Of a stretch of DNA of 20,007 bases, positions 1 to 7,516 are shown piece after piece. Each line of letters opens with the position of its first letter. Within the stretch, counting starts at the first letter, position 1. The notes under the pieces were generated by a model. That model was not told the DNA's origin, did not search any database, and saw nothing but the letters and a program-made list of their open reading frames with translations. This DNA is from a virus: positions 1 to 20,007 of the IMG/VR virus record IMGVR_UViG_3300025086_000339; one strand, 5' to 3'. Position numbers and translations under genes: made by a program.

Positions 1-1570
1 TTATTTTGTACTTACTAACCCACATTATATGTACAACTTTAAAGGAGAACCTATTTGGGAAATAGAAAAAGCAGACCCAGACTTTTATAGGAGTATATTT
101 GAAATATTTGCAGATAAAATAGATACAGAGTCTAAAAAGAAACCAATAGTCTTACGAGACTTTTTTACAGATACATATTACAACGGAGTGTATGATGAAA
201 CAAAACAACAATTTGACGACAGTTACCCACTCACGCCCACAGGCAAGAGTAGTATTAACGATTTTCTTAGGTCTCATGGTCGCCCTACCATGGATTTTGT
301 TCCAGATGCTCGTGTCGTGTTTGATCCTAGTAGCGACAAAGGTGTTGACTTGGAGACCATTCCATACTCAGTAAACTTATTCAGACGTACACCTTATATG
401 TTACGTGCAGAAGAAAACGTAAAAGAATTATCGTACGGTGAAGCTATCCAGGTTGCAAAGATTGCACCGAATTTCTACAAATTAGCCATGCACGCGCTTG
501 GTAATGGCAAACCAGAGTTTGAACATTTTATAAATTGGCTTGCGTACATTTACCAGCATAAAAAGAAAACAATGACTGCGTGGATATTTACTGGTATACC
601 TGGCACTGGTAAAGGTTTACTTATTCATAAAGTACTAAAGCCTTTATTCGGTGAACAACAAACACCTATGAGAGCTTTAGAAAATATAGAAGAACAATTT
701 AACTTATATATGAGAACAGCATTGTTTCTTGTAGTTGATGAGTTTCGTATGGCTGATTCAGGATCTGTAGGTCGTATGGCCGACAAACTAAAACATCAGA
801 TTACAGAACCTAATCTTACCATTAGAGCAATGCGTACAAATCAAATTGAGCTGCCGTCTTTTACAAACTTTATTTTTCTTACAAATAGAGCAGACGCAGT
901 CAAGATCGAAGACAGCGACAGAAGATACAATGTAGCACCAAGACAAGAACAAAAAATAGAAAACGTGCATCCAGAGCTCTTAGAAAACTTGTCCGCATTA
1001 GAACCAGAGTTATATATACTCGCCGGTGTATTACAGAAATTTGTGGTAAATGAACGTATGGCTCACACAGCTTTAGAAAACGATGCGAAGAAAGAAATGA
1101 AAGAAGTATCTATGTCTATTCTTGAAGAGTTTGCAAATGCAATACGTACACGTAACCTTGAGTATTTTACAGACGTGTTAGATATACCACTTGCAAACAC
1201 TTTTGATGCAGGTGGTATTAGTACAGCACAAAGATATTTAAAAGATTGGTTAGCTAGCGCAGGACAAGAACAAGTTATACCATTAGCTCATTTTAAAGTA
1301 GTGTATGACGTTCTTACTGACAGTCGTAATACTTTGTCACAACGTGAGTTTTCTAAACGTATGTCCAGGTTAAATATTAAAACCGCACGTAAACGTATAA
1401 GTAGAGATCGTGCAGCAGGTATCCCCCGTGGGGTTGTGTTGACATGGAAAATAGACAATAATGTATTACAACAGTTAATAAAAGAACATTTTGACGAAAG
1501 GGATTTAAACTTATTAGATAATGGACAATCTAACGCAACCCAATCGTCCAGACCTAATAGCAGCAGTTGA
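1..1570 (+). CDS. Phage primase-helicase, SF3/D5-like ATPase (5' partial)
   Basis: This is an ATP-driven replicative helicase of the D5/P4 primase-helicase type, expected to unwind phage DNA at the replication fork. Counting from the internal ATG at 29, the Walker A motif GIPGTGKG is at residues 189-196, Walker B FLVVDE at 233-238, a sensor-like FLTN at 283-286 and a possible arginine finger DRR at 297-299. The same frame stays open to base 2 and reads YFVLTNPHY before the ATG, and no ribosome binding site precedes position 29. The true start and any N-terminal primase domain therefore lie left of the window. The C-terminal part (about 330-513) resembles the winged-helix tail of such proteins but has no diagnostic motif. 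The last 50 bases overlap the exonuclease gene. Helicase assignment is firm; primase activity is not visible here. Confidence 0.85.
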   Translation, partial: YFVLTNPHYMYNFKGEPIWEIEKADPDFYRSIFEIFADKIDTESKKKPIVLRDFFTDTYYNGVYDETKQQFDDSYPLTPTGKSSINDFLRSHGRPTMDFVPDARVVFDPSSDKGVDLETIPYSVNLFRRTPYMLRAEENVKELSYGEAIQVAKIAPNFYKLAMHALGNGKPEFEHFINWLAYIYQHKKKTMTAWIFTGIPGTGKGLLIHKVLKPLFGEQQTPMRALENIEEQFNLYMRTALFLVVDEFRMADSGSVGRMADKLKHQITEPNLTIRAMRTNQIELPSFTNFIFLTNRADAVKIEDSDRRYNVAPRQEQKIENVHPELLENLSALEPELYILAGVLQKFVVNERMAHTALENDAKKEMKEVSMSILEEFANAIRTRNLEYFTDVLDIPLANTFDAGGISTAQRYLKDWLASAGQEQVIPLAHFKVVYDVLTDSRNTLSQREFSKRMSRLNIKTARKRISRDRAAGIPRGVVLTWKIDNNVLQQLIKEHFDERDLNLLDNGQSNATQSSRPNSSS

Positions 1571-2276
1571 GGTCACGGAGGATATCGAACTGGGGCTAGT
1601 ACCCGCATGGTCATACTCCGCCTTAAAAACATTTGAATCTTGCGCTTATCGCACTTATATATCTAAAGTAAAACGAGTTCGTGAAGAATATGGACCAGCT
1701 GCAGAGCGTGGTACACGAATACATGATGAAGCTGAACAATACGTACGTAGCGAAATGTCTGAGTTGCCAGAATCACTTAAGAAATTTTCACAAAAATTTT
1801 CAGAGCTAAAACAACTTTTTGCAGATGGAAAAGTACAAACTGAAGGAGAGTGGGGATTTACTGTTTCTTGGGAACCAACAGGTTGGATTTCTCCTGACAC
1901 TTGGGCTCGTGTAAAATTAGATGCACTTGTCTGTGAAACTGACACATCAGCTAGAGTAATAGATTACAAAACAGGTAAACAATTTGGTAATGAAATTGCG
2001 CACAGCCAACAAGCACTTATCTATGCTATAGGTACGTTCTTTATGTTTCCTGATTTAGAAATAGTAAACACAGAATTATGGTATTTAGATCATGGCACTA
2101 CTATGGAGCAAACTTATACGCGAGATGAAGCTATGATCTTTATGCCTAAACTTCATGAGCGAGCAGTAGCTATGACTACAGCTACTAAATTTCCACCTAA
2201 CCCTAGTAATTATAATTGTAGGTGGTGTTCATTTGGTAAAGGACCAGAACCCCATTGTGAATGGGGAATATATTAG
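1521..2276 (+). CDS. Cas4/AddB-like RecB-family exonuclease with Fe-S cluster cysteines
   Basis: This is a PD-(D/E)XK exonuclease of the RecB/Cas4 type, probably processing DNA ends during replication or recombination, or degrading host DNA. The motifs appear in family order: YSALKTFESC (32-41), GTRIHDEAE with His68, VKLDAL with Asp134, IDYKTG with Asp148 and Lys150, and the Gln motif HSQQALIY (161-168). Cys41 together with Cys233, Cys236 and Cys246 reproduces the split four-cysteine pattern that binds a 4Fe-4S cluster in Cas4 and AddB. At 251 residues it is close to stand-alone Cas4-like phage nucleases. The ATG at 1521 lies inside the end of the helicase gene, giving a 50-base overlap and probable translational coupling. 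There are no cas1, cas2 or repeat arrays here, so a CRISPR role is unlikely. Confidence 0.88.
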   Translation: MDNLTQPNRPDLIAAVEVTEDIELGLVPAWSYSALKTFESCAYRTYISKVKRVREEYGPAAERGTRIHDEAEQYVRSEMSELPESLKKFSQKFSELKQLFADGKVQTEGEWGFTVSWEPTGWISPDTWARVKLDALVCETDTSARVIDYKTGKQFGNEIAHSQQALIYAIGTFFMFPDLEIVNTELWYLDHGTTMEQTYTRDEAMIFMPKLHERAVAMTTATKFPPNPSNYNCRWCSFGKGPEPHCEWGIY

Positions 2277-2333
2277 TTATAATAAATAAGTTGTACTCAC
2301 CCAACTAACACAGAGTACTACGGAGAATGAAAA

Positions 2334-3683
2334 ATGAACGATGTTACAACCATCCCTGCGCCTTATGCGCATCAAAAAACAACTACAGATTTTATAACCA
2401 ACACTAAAACGTGTTTGATTACATCTGACCCTGGTACTGGTAAAACACGTGCAGTACTAGACGCTCATGTTATACTTGGAGGTAAGACATTAGTCTTAGC
2501 GCCACTTTCAATATTGGAAGCCGCATGGGGAGAGGACATACATAAGTTCCAACCCAAAATAAAATATGGAGTAGCTTATGCAAAAAACCGTAAACAAGTA
2601 TTTGAAGATAATGAAAACGAAATGGTCATTACTAATTTCGAAGCCGTTAACTTTTTACAAAAAAATACACAATACTGTAAGCAGTTCGATACAATCGTTA
2701 TTGATGAGTTTACCGCTTTTAAAAATCGGGAAGCCAAGCGCAGTAAAAACCTCAAAAAAATTATCTCATATTTTACTAATAGGGTTGCCATGTCTGGTAC
2801 TCCTAATAGTAATACTATTCTAGATATCTGGCACCCAGCGCTTCTCATTGATGATGGGAAGCGACTAGGTACTAGGTTTTATGCTTTTAGACATCAAGTT
2901 TGCACACCAAAATTTAATGGTTTTGCTAACGAATGGATAGACAAACCAGGTATAGAAGAAGCAGTAGCAGATAAACTTTCTGATATATCTATACGTTTTG
3001 CACTGTCTGATTGTATAGATCTACCAGATAATATTGTACGTACAGTTAATACTAAGTTAACGCCAAACATACAAAAACAATACAAAACACTAGCTGATGA
3101 ATCAGTCTTGTATACCAAGTCTGGCACAGTAAACGCTGTAAATGCAGCCGCCCGTGTCAAGAAGTTACTCCAACTTGTTACGGGCGCAGTGTACGATGAA
3201 GATGGTGTAGTGCAGTTTGTACACCAAGAAAGATACGACATTGTTATGACACTTGTCGGACAACGGGCCCACAGCCTCGTAGCATTCAACTGGAAACATG
3301 AACGTGATGCATTAGTAGAATTAGCTAACAAAGAAGGTATTACATATGAAATAATCGATGGTTCGGTTCCTGCTGAGAAGAGAAAAGATATAGTTGCACG
3401 ATTTCAAGCTGGACAGATTAAAGTTTTATTTTGTCATCCACAATCTGCATCTCATGGACTTACTCTTACAAAAGCAAACACTGTAATTTGGTGTTCACCA
3501 ACGTACAATGCTGAGCACTTTCAACAATTTAACCAGCGTATATACAGAGCAGGTCAAACACAAAAGACTGAAACAATACTTATTCAAGCCAGAGGCACTT
3601 GGGAACCTGAGGTATACAAAAAACTCAATACCAAGTTAGGTCGTATGGAAAACTTATTACATATTCTTAAGGAGATATCATGA
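2334..3683 (+). CDS. SNF2-like superfamily 2 DNA helicase
   Basis: This is an ATP-dependent DNA translocase or helicase of the SNF2/DEAD-like superfamily 2, of the short form found in many phages. Motif I is DPGTGKT (32-38), motif II is DEFT (124-127) in place of DEAH, and motif III is SGTP (154-157). The C-terminal RecA domain ends in motif VI, QRIYRAGQT (401-409), which is typical of SNF2 proteins, with Arg402 and Arg405 as likely ATP-contacting residues. The 449-residue length covers only the two motor domains. A GGAG at 2322-2325 sits eight bases before the ATG. The final ATGA overlaps the next gene by four bases. Its place between an exonuclease and later DNA-binding genes suggests replication, recombination or fork repair. 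The family is certain; the exact job is not. Confidence 0.9.
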   Translation: MNDVTTIPAPYAHQKTTTDFITNTKTCLITSDPGTGKTRAVLDAHVILGGKTLVLAPLSILEAAWGEDIHKFQPKIKYGVAYAKNRKQVFEDNENEMVITNFEAVNFLQKNTQYCKQFDTIVIDEFTAFKNREAKRSKNLKKIISYFTNRVAMSGTPNSNTILDIWHPALLIDDGKRLGTRFYAFRHQVCTPKFNGFANEWIDKPGIEEAVADKLSDISIRFALSDCIDLPDNIVRTVNTKLTPNIQKQYKTLADESVLYTKSGTVNAVNAAARVKKLLQLVTGAVYDEDGVVQFVHQERYDIVMTLVGQRAHSLVAFNWKHERDALVELANKEGITYEIIDGSVPAEKRKDIVARFQAGQIKVLFCHPQSASHGLTLTKANTVIWCSPTYNAEHFQQFNQRIYRAGQTQKTETILIQARGTWEPEVYKKLNTKLGRMENLLHILKEIS

Positions 3684-4048
3684 AAAAATTAAATGATTTA
3701 TTATCAGAAGTAACTAAAGTAAGAACAGAAATAAAATCTGTACAAGCTGAAGAAAAACTTCTTAAAACACAACAACGCGAGTTGGAAAGTCAAATATCTA
3801 TTAGAATGCAAGAGCAAGGGCTCGATAAAATTTCTAATGATGTTTGTACAATCTCACTTAAAAATGAGATTGTGCCTACTGTAGAAGATTGGGACGCGTT
3901 ACATCAACACATTATTGATACAAATCAATTTGAGTTGTTGCAAAAACGTATGTCTGCAACCGCCTACAGAGAACTTATAACTTCTGGTATGGATGTACCG
4001 GGTGTTAAAAGTACGGAGCTGACTAGAGTTAACTTTAGATCAGCATAA
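3680..4048 (+). CDS. Small coiled-coil phage protein of unknown function
   Basis: I do not recognise a named family. The 122 residues begin with a strongly charged helix (about 1-50) rich in Lys, Glu and Gln with a heptad-like pattern that should form a coiled coil. A short beta-prone stretch and then a mixed C-terminal half follow. The layout, coiled coil then compact domain next to a helicase and a putative single-strand binding protein, recalls phage recombination accessory proteins such as Gp157-like proteins, but I see no diagnostic motif. Its ATG overlaps the stop of the helicase gene (ATGA at 3680-3683), and an AAGGAG at 3669-3674 lies upstream, so it is co-translated with the helicase and is probably its partner or part of the same replication complex. 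No signal peptide or membrane segment is visible. Confidence 0.7.
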   Translation: MKKLNDLLSEVTKVRTEIKSVQAEEKLLKTQQRELESQISIRMQEQGLDKISNDVCTISLKNEIVPTVEDWDALHQHIIDTNQFELLQKRMSATAYRELITSGMDVPGVKSTELTRVNFRSA

Positions 4049-4079
4049 TTATAATTAGATGAAAAAAGGAGAACGTTCG

Positions 4080-4760
4080 ATGTCTAATGATATAAGTATA
4101 GTGACAAGTGAGATGCCTGCTCACGTTAAACAAGGCAACAATCTGGGTAATGAAAACATTAACTCAGAACATTTGTCTACTCCACGTTTGAAACAGCTAC
4201 AGCAGTTATCAAACGAAGTAGATGAAAACCATAGTGAATATATAGACGGCGCTAAAGTTGGCGACTTTATAAACACTGTAACAAAAGAAAGCTACGGTAA
4301 AGAACTTTACGTAGTCAACGTACACTTCAGAGAAGAGTATGTTGTATGGGTAAAAAGAGAAAAGGGTGGCGGCTTAGTAGGTACATTTCCTACACAAGCA
4401 GAAGCTATTAAGTATCTTGAAGATGGTGGTAACAAGGTTGAAGACCATGAAATCACACAAACTCAAACTCATACTTTGTTAAAAATAGATGAAAAAACAG
4501 GTGAAGTATCAGAAATACCTTTCTTGTTTGATTGTGCTTCTTCAAAGCTTAGAGTATCTAGAGAATGGAATACTCAAATTATGAAGTTAGGTGGCGATAG
4601 ATTTGCTTCTCTTTGGAAGCTTGCTTCGGTATCAACTGCTAACAAAGCTGGACAGAAGTTCATGAACATATCTGTTTCTAATGTGGGTTGGCTAAAAGAA
4701 AGTGCTTACGAAGTTGCAAAAAGTTTTTATGAAAAGACTTTTGCTACTAAAACTAAGTAA
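4080..4760 (+). CDS. Conserved phage protein, possible ssDNA-binding protein
   Basis: This 226-residue soluble protein lies between replication genes. I chose the ATG at 4080 because AAGGAGA (4066-4072) precedes it by seven bases; an in-frame ATG at 4059 has no ribosome binding site. The N-terminal 35 residues look polar and flexible. The middle carries alternating beta-prone stretches (KELYVVNVHFREEYVVWVKR, then HTLLKIDEKTG) compatible with an OB-like or similar beta fold. The C-terminal part contains aromatic and basic residues (WNTQIMKLGG, FASLWKLASV). Position beside the helicases, nucleases and DUF3310 gene, and the expected high expression from a strong ribosome binding site, fit a phage single-strand DNA-binding protein. 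No motif proves this, and it lacks the acidic tail of classical SSB. The alternative is an unrelated conserved early protein. Confidence 0.6.
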   Translation: MSNDISIVTSEMPAHVKQGNNLGNENINSEHLSTPRLKQLQQLSNEVDENHSEYIDGAKVGDFINTVTKESYGKELYVVNVHFREEYVVWVKREKGGGLVGTFPTQAEAIKYLEDGGNKVEDHEITQTQTHTLLKIDEKTGEVSEIPFLFDCASSKLRVSREWNTQIMKLGGDRFASLWKLASVSTANKAGQKFMNISVSNVGWLKESAYEVAKSFYEKTFATKTK

Positions 4761-4768
4761 TTACTTTT

Positions 4769-4837
4769 CGTACGGGTGCGACATATACTGTCGCATCCAA
4801 GTACGTATGTTATACTCCTTGAGTGAAAGAAAAGGAG
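4769..4837 (+). promoter_or_regulatory. Intergenic hairpin, -10-like box and possible SD-masking hairpin
   Basis: The 62 bases between two genes are highly structured. GGGTGCGACA (4774-4783) pairs with TGTCGCATCC (4789-4798) across a five-base loop, with one G-T wobble. CGTAC (4769-4773) pairs with GTACG (4801-4805) outside it, after a two-base bulge. No T-run follows, so it is not a typical rho-independent terminator. Downstream is TATACT (4811-4816), a good -10 match with no convincing -35. CTCCTT (4815-4820) is complementary to the AAGGAG (4832-4837) that may serve the next gene, so a second hairpin could hide that ribosome binding site. A transcript-processing or translation-control site is an inference. 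Confidence 0.4.
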
Positions 4838-5221
4838 TTCATAAACAAAGTGCATAAACACTTATCTAAAGAAGTTTATCATTGGAAGATTAATGATCCT
4901 TACCATGGGGGTGTGCCAGACACTTATTATTCAGGACCTAACGGTAATTGTTGGATCGAATATAAGTATAAAGAAAACTTGCCTATAAAATTTAACTCTA
5001 AAATAAAAATTAACTTATCAGAACAACAACGCATTTGGTTAACACGCCAAAAAGAACATAATATATTTACGTACGCAGTATTTGCATCTGGAGATCTTGT
5101 GTACGTAATAGAAGATTTTACAGTTAAAGAAATTACTTTAAAAGAATTTAATAAAAAAGCAGTGCCTTTTAAAAATTTTATAAAAGCACTTACAAAACAT
5201 TGTTTAGGAGACACAAAATGA
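4823..5221 (+). CDS. VRR-NUC-like PD-(D/E)XK endonuclease
   Basis: This is a small nuclease of the PD-(D/E)XK superfamily, closest in layout to the VRR-NUC proteins used by phages as structure-specific or Holliday-junction-type endonucleases. Numbering from the GTG at 4823, the core reads HGGVPDTYYSG with Asp33, then CWIEYKY with Glu46 and Lys48, then SEQQRIWL with Gln68/Gln69, the order expected for the family. At 132 residues it is only the catalytic domain. The start is uncertain. GTG 4823 has no clear Shine-Dalgarno site, whereas AAAGGAG (4831-4837) lies 12 bases before an in-frame GTG at 4850, which would shorten the N-terminus by nine residues without touching the active site. It ends in an ATGA overlap with the DUF3310 gene. 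Its substrate cannot be read from the sequence. Confidence 0.78.
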   Translation: MKEKEFINKVHKHLSKEVYHWKINDPYHGGVPDTYYSGPNGNCWIEYKYKENLPIKFNSKIKINLSEQQRIWLTRQKEHNIFTYAVFASGDLVYVIEDFTVKEITLKEFNKKAVPFKNFIKALTKHCLGDTK

Positions 5222-5445
5222 CAGACATGGTCAACTCACCACCCCATTACAACATGGGCGGTATAGAATGCATAGATGCAATAGAAGCTAGTATGACACC
5301 AGAAGCCTTTAAAGGTTATTTAAAAGGTAACATACAAAAATATATGTGGCGATATGAGGCTAAAAAAGGCGTAGAAGATCTTAAAAAAGCAGAATGGTAC
5401 CTAAACAGACTACTTAAAACCTTAAAAAAGACCAAAGTAGTGTAA
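5218..5445 (+). CDS. DUF3310 family protein
   Basis: This 75-residue protein matches the phage-wide DUF3310 family (SaV-like). It has NSPPHYNMGGIECIDAIEA near the N-terminus, then an F-x-G-Y-x-x-G-N core followed by KYMWRYEAKKG, EDLKKAEWYL and a short helical tail. Family function is unsettled; these genes usually sit in phage nucleotide-metabolism or replication blocks. I chose the ATG at 5218, which overlaps the preceding stop (ATGA) and follows AGGAG (5206-5210) by seven bases. A TTG six codons upstream has no matching ribosome binding site. It is the last gene of the rightward block, and the terminator is about 90 bases downstream. No signal peptide or membrane segment is present. Confidence 0.88.
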   Translation: MTDMVNSPPHYNMGGIECIDAIEASMTPEAFKGYLKGNIQKYMWRYEAKKGVEDLKKAEWYLNRLLKTLKKTKVV

Positions 5446-5467
5446 AAGCCACGGAGACGCTCTCTAT

Positions 5468-5519
5468 TGCATTTTAAGTATTTTTGATATCAGCACAAGG
5501 ACCATGTGCTTAAAACGCA
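5468..5519. other. Intergenic nested inverted repeats at the convergent junction
   Basis: Between the DUF3310 stop and the terminator, TGCATTTTAAG (5468-5478) is complementary to CTTAAAACGCA (5509-5519) at 10 of 11 positions. Inside lies AGCACA (5492-5497) with TGTGCT (5505-5510) and a seven-base loop. The two right arms share two bases, so the structures compete or stack. There is no T-run after them. It could be a 3'-end protecting structure, a small structured RNA or a protein-binding site; I cannot choose between these. No open reading frame of note lies here. Confidence 0.35.
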
Positions 5520-5536
5520 TTACAATAAATACTGTG

Positions 5537-5567
5537 AGGTCATTTTCTTGGAAATGACCTATTTTTT
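5537..5567 (+). terminator. Rho-independent terminator of the rightward block
   Basis: AGGTCATTT (5537-5545) pairs perfectly with AAATGACCT (5552-5560) across a six-base loop and is followed by ATTTTTT (5561-5567) on the + strand. It ends the replication transcript. The hairpin also encodes the last codons of the convergent HNH gene. Read leftward there is no T-run after the stem, so it should work in the rightward direction only. Confidence 0.75.
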
Positions 5568-5767
5568 GATCTATGTTGTAAAACTACATTACTTCGTGAA
5601 TTATTAGCAGGATTTCCGTCTACATGATGAATATCAATATGACTTCCTTTTCTAACCCTACCTTCTCTTAACATTTGCCTACGTATTTTATTACGTTGAG
5701 CACGTCTTTTTTTCTGTGCAGTACTACCTTGGTAGTTATCGTATTCTTTTCTATAATTTCTAGCCAT
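5540..5767 (-). CDS. Small HNH endonuclease
   Basis: This is a 75-residue HNH-type protein expected to be a metal-dependent nicking or double-strand endonuclease. The N-terminal half is very basic (QKKRRAQRNKIRRQMLREGR) and probably binds DNA. The core is HIDIHHVDGNPANNSRSN, with His47/His48 and Asp50, Asn52, Asn55/Asn56 and Asn60, the usual pattern of short phage HNH proteins. The C-terminus KNRSFPRK is also typical of this small phage type. Its ATG directly abuts the cyclase stop (TAA then ATG) with no Shine-Dalgarno site, so it is probably translated by coupling at the end of the late operon. The last codons fall inside the opposing terminator hairpin. It could be a free-standing homing-type gene or a phage DNA-processing enzyme; no intron or split target gene is seen next to it. 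Confidence 0.82.
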   Translation of the reverse strand: MARNYRKEYDNYQGSTAQKKRRAQRNKIRRQMLREGRVRKGSHIDIHHVDGNPANNSRSNVVLQHRSKNRSFPRK

Positions 5768-7516
5768 TTATATAGTATACACCTTCAAAGCTTTTGCTTT
5801 ACCTTTTACTTTAATAGTATCGTGTAAGACTGCAGTTGGTATTTTTTTTGCTGTACGTTCTCCAATTAATATATCTACACCTGCTTCTTTAGTTGCACTC
5901 TCTAATCGTGCCGCTGTATTCACAGCATCTCCTATTGCTGAATAGTCAAATCTTGTATTACTCCCCATATTACCAATTACTGCTTCTCCAGTATTTATAC
6001 CAATACCAATTGCTATAGGTTCGGGTAATTCTTTTTGCAGCGCTTTTATTGCCGTACGCATATCTTGGCCACAGGCGACAGCACGTTTTTCATGTTCATC
6101 AATCATTAGGGGGGAATTGAATATGGCCATGCATGCGTCGCCTATGAACTTATCTACCATACCGCCGTGTGCCTGGATGCATGTAACTTGCGCGGTAAGT
6201 ACTTTATTCATTATTTCAGTCACTTGTTCTGGTTCTAACTTTTCAGATAAATTTGTAAAACCTCTAACGTCAGTAAATAAAAACGTGCAAGTCCTACGTT
6301 CTCCTCCTAACTTAAGTAAACTAGGATCTTTTTGCAATCGTGCAACTTGCCTGGGGTCCAGGTAGTGCTCGAATTGTTTTTTAATTAACTGTCGTAGTTT
6401 AAACTGTTCATTAAACCTTAAATAGAATTCTTGCACAGATATAAGCACCATTGATACTAAACTGTAACTAACATCTATAAGTATATTAGATGTAATTAAA
6501 TACCAACCACCGACCGCGGTCATAGATCCAAGGCCCACGATTCCTACAACAGTACCAACTAAACCAAATACACGTACTATAACTATAGCTAATATAAGTA
6601 CTGTTACTAATATAAGTAATTCATATAATAGCGCAATGCCTGGTATTGCTGGCACATCTACCGTCATGCTTTCAGCTAACGCGGCTTGTATATGGTGGGG
6701 GTACAACAACCCAACTGGCGTAGCTATTTGGGGCATTACACCTTTTGCACTCACACCTACAAACACAAACTTATCACGTACATTCATTTCATCCAAAGTA
6801 GTGCTCGGAGTATCTATCCAAGATACCCAACGCCTGCCTATTTCATCTACTGGTATTTCTGCATAATCTGGCACAGTAAGTTCTTCAATCTGCCCTTGCT
6901 GCCCTTTGATAATGTACGTATCCGCACCTGCAATCATTTTAATAACTTGTATACCAAAAGACGGAGTCCAACCATCTGGTGTCTGAAGTAGTAAAGGTAA
7001 ACGTCTGACTAAATTATCTACATCGGTACGTGCAACTGCCAGCCCCTGGTAAGTTGAGTTTGCTAGCACGGACACATTCCCTATTACTCCTTGTGAGTCA
7101 ATACCTTGTATAGGTATACCATCTCCTAATATAACTGTGCCTGTAGTTGGTGCGTAAGAACTGCCTCCTTCAAACGTAGCAATAACACTCGGACCTTGTA
7201 ATAAAGCATCTGCAAATGCCTCATCTCCACCGAATCTATCTGCTTGTGGAAACGCAACAACCCAACCTACACCCAAAGCTCCTGCATTTAACAAGTCTAA
7301 TTGTATTCGTGCAAGGTCTTGTCGCGGGTAAGGCCATCCGCCCGCAAGTGCTACATCTTCTTCTGTTATATCTAAAGTTACGAACCAGCCAGATGGATCT
7401 GGTGTTTGTACGAATGCGTCAAATGTTTTTAATTTAAGGATTTCTAATGCTTGCCAGTTAAACAACAACGGCATGCATAGTATTGGTATACTAAGTAACG
7501 AAATCCATTTCTTCAT
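5768..7516 (-). CDS. CHASE2-domain class III adenylate cyclase
   Basis: This is a membrane-bound receptor cyclase expected to make cAMP from ATP in the cytoplasm in response to a periplasmic signal. A signal-anchor segment lies at about residues 5-20 and a CHASE2 sensor domain at about 25-285 (FDAFVQTPDP, TLDITEEDVA, GGWPYPRQDLA). Three membrane helices follow at about 292-315, 317-338 and 345-363, then a helical linker and a class III catalytic domain (408-582). The active site is complete: metal-binding Asp416 (FTDVRGFT) and Asp460 (DKFIGD), adenine-selecting Lys456 with Ser526 (class IIIb style, Ser/Thr instead of Asp), and transition-state Asn533 and Arg537 (NTAARLES). The 582-residue length is normal. 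It overlaps the FecR gene by an ATGA, so the two are co-translated. A receptor cyclase on a phage is unusual. The ligand is unknown; FecR or the curli apparatus is an inference. Confidence 0.92.
   Translation of the reverse strand: MKKWISLLSIPILCMPLLFNWQALEILKLKTFDAFVQTPDPSGWFVTLDITEEDVALAGGWPYPRQDLARIQLDLLNAGALGVGWVVAFPQADRFGGDEAFADALLQGPSVIATFEGGSSYAPTTGTVILGDGIPIQGIDSQGVIGNVSVLANSTYQGLAVARTDVDNLVRRLPLLLQTPDGWTPSFGIQVIKMIAGADTYIIKGQQGQIEELTVPDYAEIPVDEIGRRWVSWIDTPSTTLDEMNVRDKFVFVGVSAKGVMPQIATPVGLLYPHHIQAALAESMTVDVPAIPGIALLYELLILVTVLILAIVIVRVFGLVGTVVGIVGLGSMTAVGGWYLITSNILIDVSYSLVSMVLISVQEFYLRFNEQFKLRQLIKKQFEHYLDPRQVARLQKDPSLLKLGGERRTCTFLFTDVRGFTNLSEKLEPEQVTEIMNKVLTAQVTCIQAHGGMVDKFIGDACMAIFNSPLMIDEHEKRAVACGQDMRTAIKALQKELPEPIAIGIGINTGEAVIGNMGSNTRFDYSAIGDAVNTAARLESATKEAGVDILIGERTAKKIPTAVLHDTIKVKGKAKALKVYTI

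Noticed and set aside
1424-1435. GC-rich CCCC/GGGG hairpin in the primase-helicase gene
   Set aside because: The stem is only four base pairs, inside coding sequence, without a T-run; probably chance.
1521-2276. Cas4-like protein as part of a CRISPR system
   Set aside because: It lies in a replication block without other cas genes; stand-alone Cas4-like exonucleases are common in phages.
5484-5526. TTGATA and TACAAT as a promoter at the convergent junction
   Set aside because: Spacing is about 31 bases, far from the usual 16-18, and no gene lies downstream in that direction.
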